DNA from: CAVPGH01 sp046726955
GTDB lineage: Bacteria > Acidobacteriota > Vicinamibacteria > Fen-336
Direction of reading: 5' to 3'
NCBI GenBank assembly: GCA_046726955.1
Contig: JBKPBQ010000534.1
Span: 1-5,553, forward strand
DNA length: 5,553 nucleotides
In this document: positions 1-5,553 of the stretch, one piece after another
How positions within the stretch are numbered: the stretch's first letter is position 1
How the letters are laid out: each line of letters opens with the position of its first letter
The notes under the pieces: model-generated
Databases searched by the model: none
Seen by the model: only the letters and a program-made list of their open reading frames with translations
What the model was told of the DNA's origin: nothing
Program-made: the position numbers and the translations under genes

Positions 1-477
1 CTCCAGCACGGTCTGCTTGAGCGCCTTGAACGCCACGCGCGGCCACGCCGAGTAGTCGACGCCGCCGTGCTCGAAGTAGTTCTTGTCCTCCGCGGCCAGG
101 ATCGCCTGCTTCACGACCTCGGGGATGTCCGCGTAGGCGACGACGTCGCGGTACTCCGTCGCGACTTCGAGCAGCACCTCGCCGTTCGTGTCGTAGACCT
201 TGCCCGCCGTGGGCGGCTCGAAGTCCAGCAGCGGTCGCAGCTCGGGCAGCCCGCGCTCGTCGTAGTAGACGTGGTGCACGAGCACGGCCGCGGCGAAGAC
301 GGGGAAGGCGGCGACGAGGACGAGGACGCGAAGGCTGGCCCGGTGCCTCCACATCCGGCGCGCCCGGATCCACCCGACGTCCGCCCAGGCCATGAAACGG
401 CTCCCGGCCGCCAGGGGAACGGCGACGGAACCGAGAGCCAGCCACTGCCATCGGTGCGTCTCGAGGTCCGAGCGCAT
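1..477 (-). CDS. Class A penicillin-binding protein (PBP1A-like), N-terminal part, 3'-truncated by window
   Basis: Bifunctional peptidoglycan synthase: a GT51 domain polymerises lipid II and a transpeptidase domain cross-links the strands, on the periplasmic face of the inner membrane. Only 159 residues are visible. A basic segment (RARRMWRHR, 38-46) precedes a membrane anchor at about 48-70. Then comes the pre-GT51 strand region (KVYDTNGEVLLEV, 93-105), typical of the PBP1A group. The GT51 signature is AAEDKNYFEHGGVDY (128-142), in which E130 (codon 88-90) is the family's catalytic glutamate. The rest of GT51 and the whole transpeptidase domain lie past position 1, so bifunctionality is inferred. 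Start: the ATG at 475-477 is the first in-frame ATG after the stop TAG at 532-534, and 394-477 keeps a coding-like third-position GC bias. However, it has no good Shine-Dalgarno and gives an unusual extra hydrophobic stretch (WLALGSVAVPLAAG). The ATG at 391-393 has GGGAG seven bases upstream and gives the usual short tail plus one helix. It is a real alternative, nearly as likely. Symbols used for such genes are mrcA, ponA or pbp1A; I do not choose one. Confidence 0.85.
   Translation of the reverse strand, partial: MRSDLETHRWQWLALGSVAVPLAAGSRFMAWADVGWIRARRMWRHRASLRVLVLVAAFPVFAAAVLVHHVYYDERGLPELRPLLDFEPPTAGKVYDTNGEVLLEVATEYRDVVAYADIPEVVKQAILAAEDKNYFEHGGVDYSAWPRVAFKALKQTVLE
401..405 (-). promoter_or_regulatory. 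Candidate ribosome binding site for the alternative PBP start
   Basis: On the minus strand GGGAG is followed by seven bases and then the ATG at 391-393 of the PBP reading frame. This is a good Shine-Dalgarno match at good spacing, whereas the upstream ATG at 475-477 has only GGAA directly against it. If used, the PBP starts 28 codons later, as MAWADVGW, with a single membrane helix about 20 residues in. In a GC-rich sequence a five-base purine match can occur by chance, so this is only moderate support. Confidence 0.4.
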
Positions 478-571
478 TTCCGACTGGCGAAGTGCAAGGA
501 GCAGACCAGCGCAAACCTGCGTGGTAGCTCGCTATTTTCCGGAGGCCGTGATGGCAGAGTGTAGAAAACCC
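478..571 (-). other. Intergenic gap between the glucan synthase and PBP genes
   Basis: This 94-base gap is visibly less GC-rich than its surroundings, with runs such as GGGTTTTC and GGAAAATAG on the minus strand, and the PBP frame has a stop at 532-534. It is therefore non-coding for the PBP. A five-base inverted pair (CGTGA at the end of the synthase gene, TCACG about 20 bases later) is too weak and lacks a T-run, so I do not call a terminator. TACACT matches a -10 box at four of six positions but has no -35 partner at proper spacing, so I do not call a promoter. Whether the two genes share a transcript is open. Confidence 0.7.
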
Positions 572-3500
572 TCACGACGTGGGCATCGGTGACGGCACGC
601 TGCGCTCGTCGCGCGCCCCTCCCTCGCCCGATCCCGGCGGCCTTCCGAGCACGATCCGCAGGTGGTGCGGCTCGCCCGCCGCACCGATCGGTATGCGCCG
701 CGGGTCCACCGCGCGTCCGTTCAGCGTGGCGGATTCGATACCCGTGAGCACGCGGTGCGGGTTCTCGACCGAGATCTCCTGCACGGTCTCGTTCACGCGC
801 CAGCGCAGGGTGAAGCCGGGCCACGACGTGGGGATGCAGGGATCGACCGCGTAGACCTCGCCGTAGCGCTTGAGACCGAGCAGCTCGTGCAGGCCCACCT
901 GGTACATCCAGCCCGCCGATCCCGTGTACCAGGTCCAGCCCCCGCGGCCCACGTGCGCGGGGTCGTCGTAGATGTCGGCGGCCACCGCGTAGGGCTCCGT
1001 CGCGTAGCGCTCCGTCTCGGCCGCGGTGCGCGTGTGGTTGACGGGGTTGAGCATGTGGAACAGCTCCATCGCCTCGTCGCCGTGGCCGAGCCGGGCCATC
1101 GCCATCACGACCCACAGCGCGGCGTGGGTGTACTGGCCGCCGTTCTCGCGGATCCCCGGCGGGTAGCCGCGGATGTAGCCGGGATCGAGGGGAGCGTGGT
1201 CGAAGGGGGGAGTGAGGAGCAGGAGGAGGCGCGTCGACCGCCGCACGAGGTGCGCTCTCACCGAGTCGACCGCGCGCTCCGCGCGCTTCCGCGGAGGGAT
1301 GCCGGAGAGCACGGCCCACGACTGCGGGAGCGAGTCGATGCGGCACTCCTCGTTCTGCGCGGAGCCGAGCGGCGAGCCGTCGTCGAAGTAGGCGCGACGG
1401 TACCACTCGCCGTCCCACGCGAGCTCGAGCATGTCCGCGAGGCGGTCCGCCTCCGCGCGGTAGCGTCCGGCGCGCGCCGCGTCGCCGCGCTTCTCGCACA
1501 GCGGCGAGTACGTCCGCAGCAGGTCGCCGAGGAAGAAGCCGAGCCAGACGCTCTCTCCCCGGCCCTCGCGCCCGATGCGGTTGTAGCCGTCGTTCCAGTC
1601 GCCGCTGCCGATCAGGGGCAGGCCGTGCGGACCCGCGGTGAGCCCGCGGTCGATCGCGCGCACGCAGTGCTCGAACAGCGTCGCCTTCTCCGAGGACGCC
1701 TGGGGCTGGAAGTACGCTTCCGCCTCGTGCGGGGCGAGGATAGCACCTTCCAGGAAGGGCACGCGCTCGTCCCACACCGCCTCGTCCCCCGTGGCCTCGA
1801 CGTAACGCGCGGTGACGAGGGGCAGCCAGAGCATGTCGTCCGAGCAGCGCGTGCGCGTCCCCCGGCCGCTCGGGGGATGCCACCAGTGCTGCACGTCTCC
1901 CTCGAGGAACTGCCGGGAAGCTGCGAGCAGCAGGTGCTCGCGCAGGAGATCGGGCCTCGCGTGGCCGAGGGCGAGCGCGTCCTGGAGCTGGTCGCGGAAG
2001 CCGAACGCCCCGCCCGGCTGGTAGTACCCGCAACGCGCCCAGAACCGGCAGGAGACCGACTGGTAGAGCAGCCACCGGTTCATCATCGTGTCGAAGGAGT
2101 CGTCCGGCGTCTTGACCTCGAACGTCGTGAGGATCTCCTCCCAGGACGACGTCACCGAAGCGAGCGCGGCCCGCGCGGCGGCCACCGAGCCGAAGCGCGA
2201 CACGAGCTCGCGCGCCTGCGCCGCGTCTTGTCCCTGGCCGAGCACGAACGCGACCTCCCGGACCTCGCCGGGGGCGAGCGTCACCTGCACCTGGAAGGCC
2301 GCGCAGGGATCGAGTCCGGCGCCGAACCGGCCGCCGAGCCCCGTGCGCTGCAGCGCCTCGGGGCGGCGCGGGCTCCCGTTGCGTCCGATGAACTCGAGCC
2401 GGTCTCCGGTCGCGGAGAGCGGCCGCTCGCTCGTCGCGGCGAAGGCGACGCGCGCTCCGAAGTCCGGGTTGTAGGCGTTCCTCGCGAGCACGGCCCCCGT
2501 CGCCTCGTCCTGCTCCGTGACCACGTGCAGGTGGTCTCCCTGCCGCGGCGGGCAGAGCGCCCACTCCGCGTACGAGAAGAGCGCGAGGCGCCGGGGGCGC
2601 GGAGAGCGGTTGGTGAGCGTGACGAGCGAGACCTTCACCGGCGCGTCGCGGTCCACGAACACCGCGAGCTCCTGCCGCACCCCGTAGCGCGAGCGGAGGA
2701 AGCGCGTGACGCCGGGCGCGTGGCGGATCACGAACCGCCCGCCGTCCTCGGTCCGCCGCTCCGCCGAGGGATGAAGCCCCCAGGACCGGCCGTCGTCCTC
2801 GTCGCGGCAGAAGATCGCCTCCGATGCCGGATCGACGACGGGATCGTTCGCGAACGGGGTCAGACGGTTCTCGCGGCTGTTGCCGGCCCAGGTGAAACCC
2901 GATCCGGAGGCGGTCACGACCGTGCCGAAGCCCGGGTTGGCGAGGACGTTCGTCCAGGGCAGCGGCGTCTCCGCGTTGCCCTCGAGCACCACGACGTACT
3001 CGCGTCCTCCTTCCGTGAATCCGCCGAGCCCGCTCGGCAGCTCGATGGGGGGAACCTCCGCCGGCTCGTCCGGCGTCTCCTTCGCGGTCTCGTCGCGCCG
3101 CGCGAAGCGGCGGACGGGCGGCCACTTCGGCTCGGGATAGGGTCGGTCGAGCTGGTTCGTGAGCTCGCCGCGGTCGCCCGACAGCAGCGCGGAGGCGGCG
3201 GCGGCGAGGAGGATCCGGTCGGGCTCGGTGAGGTTGTCGGCGCGCAGCAGATGGACGCCGCCCGGGCGGTGCTGCAGGGCGCTCCAGGGGCCGCTCGCGA
3301 TCAGCGAGACGAGCGCCTCGTGCATCTCGTCGAGGTAGCTCACCGGGTGCTCGTTCAGGATCACGACGTCCGCGAGCATGCCCTTGAGCCGCCAGTACTG
3401 CTGCGCTTGCAGCACCTGGCGCACGAGCGGCAGGTCGTTCTCCTCCACCACCCGCAGGAGCAGGATGGGCACGTCGCCGGAGATGCCGTGCGGCCAGAGG

Positions 3501-5553
3501 CCGGCCTGCCCGAGGGTGTTGCGCGCGCGGATCGCGGGATCGGGCCGCAGCGAGGCGTCCGCGTAGAGCACGCGCGAGGCGAGGCGCTCGAACAGCTGCG
3601 CCTCGTCGCTCGCGATGCCGAGGTGGTGGAGCGACACCTGCGCGTGCGTGAGCGCGATGGCCAGGGCGCGGGCCGCCGCGTTCGGGTCGTGGTACTTCTG
3701 GGCGAGGGTGCGCGCGGCCTCCAGGCCCTCGACGACGCCGGTGTTGAACGACAGCCGCACGAAAGCGCCCGGGGGAAGGCGTACGCGGTAGCGCAGGCTT
3801 CCCACCGGGTCGAGCACCGTGCCCGTGGCGCCCGAGAGCGGCCGTCCCTGCAGCGCGAGGGGAGCGCGCATGTCGCGTCCCCGGCCGAGGAACCGCTGCC
3901 GGTCCGTCTCCCACTCCACCGGGCCGCGCACGCCGCCCTCGACGCTCAGCACGTGCAGCGCGCACACCGCCGGCTCGTCGGACGCGCGCGGTCGCCTGCG
4001 GAACAGCAGGCTCGCGGACTCGGGCTGATAGCTCGTCTCCACGAAGAGCTTGCCGAAGGCGGGGTGGGCGAGATCGTCGGTGGCCGCGCCGAGCACGATC
4101 TCCGCGTAGCTCGTGACCTCGATCTCGCGCAGCCGGTCGCCGCGGTTCTGGAGGAGCAGACGGCGCACCTCCACGTCGTCCTCGGGCGAGACCGCGATCT
4201 CGAGCTGGGTCTCGAGCTCGTCGTCGCGCCGCCGGAACACCGCCTTCTCGGGCAGGAAGCTCGCGAGGTACTCGTCGGGCTCGCGGGCGGTGGGCTGGTA
4301 GGTGGCCGACCACACTTCGCCGGTGCGGACGTCGCGCAGGTAGACCGCCTGGCTCGCCGGGTCGAGCGTCGAGTCCGGCCGCAGCCGAGTCACCACCCGC
4401 CCGCGGCAGAGGCTCGCCCCTCCTCCCGCGTTCGTCACGATGACGGTGTAGGTCCCGTTGGAGAGGAAGTGCGCGTGGGGGAAGAGGCTGTGCGGCGAGC
4501 GGAAGCGCCGGGTGGGGAGCGGGGGCACGGGGGCCGTGACCCGCGTGCTCTCCGCGGGCCGAGGCTCGGTGAGCGGGACGTCGCGAGGGACGCGCTCCTG
4601 CAGCAGCAGCTCGGTCGCCTGGACGCGCGGGTCGGAGTGGAAGCGCGTCACCATGACGTTGTCGCAGAGGACGTTGGCGAGGGCGACGAGCGACATCCCC
4701 TGGTGGTGCGCGAGCCAAGCCTTCACGATGCGCGGCTCGCGCGCCCGCCCGGGCGGGGCTTCCCCTCCCGAGTCGCCGGGACGGAAGTCCACCGCCTCGT
4801 AGAAGCCGTAGGTCCCGTCGAGGCCGAGCGCGCGTAAGGCCTCGAAGTTGGCGCCGGCACGTTCGGGGTCGACGAGGCCTCCGAGCGCCGTCGCGTACGG
4901 CGCCACCACGAGGTCGTCCGCGAGCCCACGCTTCAGCCCGAGACCGGGGACGCCGAACGCCTTGTACTGGTAGTTCCCGTGGCGGTCCACGAGGCTGAAG
5001 GCCGACTCGGAGATTCCCCAGGGAACCCCGAGCGACTCCCCGTAGCGCTCCTGCCGGCGCACCGCCATGCGGCAGCTCCGGTCGAGGAGCGTGCCCGGGT
5101 AGGTGCGCATGACGAGCAGCGGCATCACGTACTCGAAGAGCGTCGCGCTCCAGGAGAGGAGCGTGGGCACGCCCTCGACGCTGGTCAGCGGCCGGCCCAG
5201 CACGAACCAGTGCGCGACGGGGGCGTCGCCCTTGGCGATGGCGATGAAGCTGGCGAGCCGGGCCTCGGAGGCGAGCAGGTCGTAGTACGAGGTGTCGAGA
5301 CGGCCCGGCCCCTCCACGTCGTCGAGGCGGTAGCCGATCGCGAAGATCTTCCGCTGCTGGTCGTAGAGGAAGCGGAAGTCGATGCCCTCGACCAGCGCCT
5401 GCGCGCGGCGGGCGAGCGAGCGCAGCCGGCGCGCGAGGTCCGTCGACACGTCGGGTCGTCCCGCGTCCTCGAGCGCGGCCGCGAGGCGCCCCGCCCAGTA
5501 GCGCACGTCTCCCGCCTCGCGGGGCAGGGAGGGTAGGACTTCGAGCCCGTGGC
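572..5553 (-). CDS. ndvB: Cyclic beta-1,2-glucan synthase (NdvB/ChvB type), C-terminal part, 5'-truncated by window
   Basis: Family role: an inner-membrane enzyme that polymerises UDP-glucose into beta-1,2-glucan, cyclises it and sets ring size. The frame is open to the window edge; the GTG at 5504-5506 is an internal Val, called residue 1 here, with 15 more residues visible upstream. Residues ~42-315 form the glycoamylase-like cyclisation (GH189-type) domain, with FRFLYD (44-49), SYYDLLASEARLASFIAIAKG (73-93), WGISESA (163-169), YQYKAFGVPGLGLKRG (179-194), GFYEA (234-238) and AHHQGMSLVALANVL (266-280). E167 and E237 are conserved-looking acidic candidates. Residues ~335-600 and ~835-1115 are two GH94-type beta-sandwiches joined by a partly helical stretch and a charged, Pro-rich linker (~796-825). 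Residues ~1125-1545 form the GH94 barrel: FGFRDQLQD (1168-1176), GSGDWNDG (1300-1307, general acid D1303), ENGGQYTH (1454-1461) and TGSAGWM (1528-1534). A short beta-rich tail ends at the TGA at 572-574. Family members are about 2,800 residues long, so roughly 1,100-1,200 residues, including the GT84 domain and membrane helices, are outside. No frameshift or missing motif is seen. Family assignment is firm; GH189 naming is from memory of the family. Confidence 0.95.
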   Translation of the reverse strand, partial: HGLEVLPSLPREAGDVRYWAGRLAAALEDAGRPDVSTDLARRLRSLARRAQALVEGIDFRFLYDQQRKIFAIGYRLDDVEGPGRLDTSYYDLLASEARLASFIAIAKGDAPVAHWFVLGRPLTSVEGVPTLLSWSATLFEYVMPLLVMRTYPGTLLDRSCRMAVRRQERYGESLGVPWGISESAFSLVDRHGNYQYKAFGVPGLGLKRGLADDLVVAPYATALGGLVDPERAGANFEALRALGLDGTYGFYEAVDFRPGDSGGEAPPGRAREPRIVKAWLAHHQGMSLVALANVLCDNVMVTRFHSDPRVQATELLLQERVPRDVPLTEPRPAESTRVTAPVPPLPTRRFRSPHSLFPHAHFLSNGTYTVIVTNAGGGASLCRGRVVTRLRPDSTLDPASQAVYLRDVRTGEVWSATYQPTAREPDEYLASFLPEKAVFRRRDDELETQLEIAVSPEDDVEVRRLLLQNRGDRLREIEVTSYAEIVLGAATDDLAHPAFGKLFVETSYQPESASLLFRRRPRASDEPAVCALHVLSVEGGVRGPVEWETDRQRFLGRGRDMRAPLALQGRPLSGATGTVLDPVGSLRYRVRLPPGAFVRLSFNTGVVEGLEAARTLAQKYHDPNAAARALAIALTHAQVSLHHLGIASDEAQLFERLASRVLYADASLRPDPAIRARNTLGQAGLWPHGISGDVPILLLRVVEENDLPLVRQVLQAQQYWRLKGMLADVVILNEHPVSYLDEMHEALVSLIASGPWSALQHRPGGVHLLRADNLTEPDRILLAAAASALLSGDRGELTNQLDRPYPEPKWPPVRRFARRDETAKETPDEPAEVPPIELPSGLGGFTEGGREYVVVLEGNAETPLPWTNVLANPGFGTVVTASGSGFTWAGNSRENRLTPFANDPVVDPASEAIFCRDEDDGRSWGLHPSAERRTEDGGRFVIRHAPGVTRFLRSRYGVRQELAVFVDRDAPVKVSLVTLTNRSPRPRRLALFSYAEWALCPPRQGDHLHVVTEQDEATGAVLARNAYNPDFGARVAFAATSERPLSATGDRLEFIGRNGSPRRPEALQRTGLGGRFGAGLDPCAAFQVQVTLAPGEVREVAFVLGQGQDAAQARELVSRFGSVAAARAALASVTSSWEEILTTFEVKTPDDSFDTMMNRWLLYQSVSCRFWARCGYYQPGGAFGFRDQLQDALALGHARPDLLREHLLLAASRQFLEGDVQHWWHPPSGRGTRTRCSDDMLWLPLVTARYVEATGDEAVWDERVPFLEGAILAPHEAEAYFQPQASSEKATLFEHCVRAIDRGLTAGPHGLPLIGSGDWNDGYNRIGREGRGESVWLGFFLGDLLRTYSPLCEKRGDAARAGRYRAEADRLADMLELAWDGEWYRRAYFDDGSPLGSAQNEECRIDSLPQSWAVLSGIPPRKRAERAVDSVRAHLVRRSTRLLLLLTPPFDHAPLDPGYIRGYPPGIRENGGQYTHAALWVVMAMARLGHGDEAMELFHMLNPVNHTRTAAETERYATEPYAVAADIYDDPAHVGRGGWTWYTGSAGWMYQVGLHELLGLKRYGEVYAVDPCIPTSWPGFTLRWRVNETVQEISVENPHRVLTGIESATLNGRAVDPRRIPIGAAGEPHHLRIVLGRPPGSGEGGARDERSVPSPMPTS

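Noticed and set aside
67..564. A 165-codon plus-strand open frame across the PBP N-terminus.
   Set aside because: It is antisense to the PBP reading frame, which carries the clear GT51 signature, and its sequence is Asp/Glu/Arg-rich without a known domain.
549..578. A possible terminator hairpin just after the glucan synthase stop.
   Set aside because: The stem is only five base pairs with a loop of about 20 bases and no following T-run on the minus strand.
111..4718. A 1,535-codon open frame on the minus strand overlapping both real genes.
   Set aside because: It is a shifted frame of the glucan synthase gene that runs through the intergenic gap into the PBP gene out of frame. The product is Arg/Ala/Pro-rich with Ser/Thr runs and no domain, while the other frames carry the family motifs.
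662..4837. A 1,391-codon open frame on the plus strand, antisense to the glucan synthase gene.
   Set aside because: Its protein is a monotonous mix of Arg, Ala, Val, Glu and His with no recognisable domain. It lies antisense to a gene with clear conserved motifs throughout. Long antisense open frames are expected where codon third positions are nearly all G or C.
5504..5506. GTG as the start codon of the glucan synthase.
   Set aside because: The same frame stays open to the window edge (15 further residues, HGLEVLPSLPREAGD). The family needs a large N-terminal GT84 half upstream, so this is an internal valine.
4979..5536. A 185-codon plus-strand open frame near the right edge.
   Set aside because: It is antisense to the conserved cyclisation domain, its composition is Ala/Arg/Glu/Val-rich, and it has no recognisable motif.

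Overview
The window is about 70% G+C by eye, with codon third positions almost all G or C in the two supported genes. This points to a high-GC Gram-negative bacterium. Both genes make envelope glycans: a cyclic beta-1,2-glucan synthase and a class A penicillin-binding protein. I cannot name the taxon; a myxobacterial or other deltaproteobacterial-type lineage is one possibility, and that is a guess.

Layout: everything supported lies on the minus strand and both genes are cut by the window edges. From right to left in the direction of transcription, positions 5553 to 572 encode the C-terminal ~1,660 residues of an NdvB/ChvB-type cyclic beta-1,2-glucan synthase. This part holds the glycoamylase-like cyclisation domain and the complete GH94 phosphorylase-like part. 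The membrane-bound GT84 polymerase half lies beyond position 5553. A non-coding gap of about 94 bp follows (178 bp if the alternative start of the next gene is used). Positions 477 to 1 then encode the N-terminus of a class A PBP: cytoplasmic tail, membrane anchor and the start of the GT51 transglycosylase domain with its catalytic ED motif. The rest lies beyond position 1.

How they work together: the first enzyme builds cyclic beta-1,2-glucans, which in known systems accumulate in the periplasm, and the second polymerises and cross-links peptidoglycan. The shared direction and short gap allow co-transcription, but no promoter or terminator settles this. I found no RNA gene, mobile element, CRISPR array or convincing new system. 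The many other long open frames on both strands are by-products of the high GC content.
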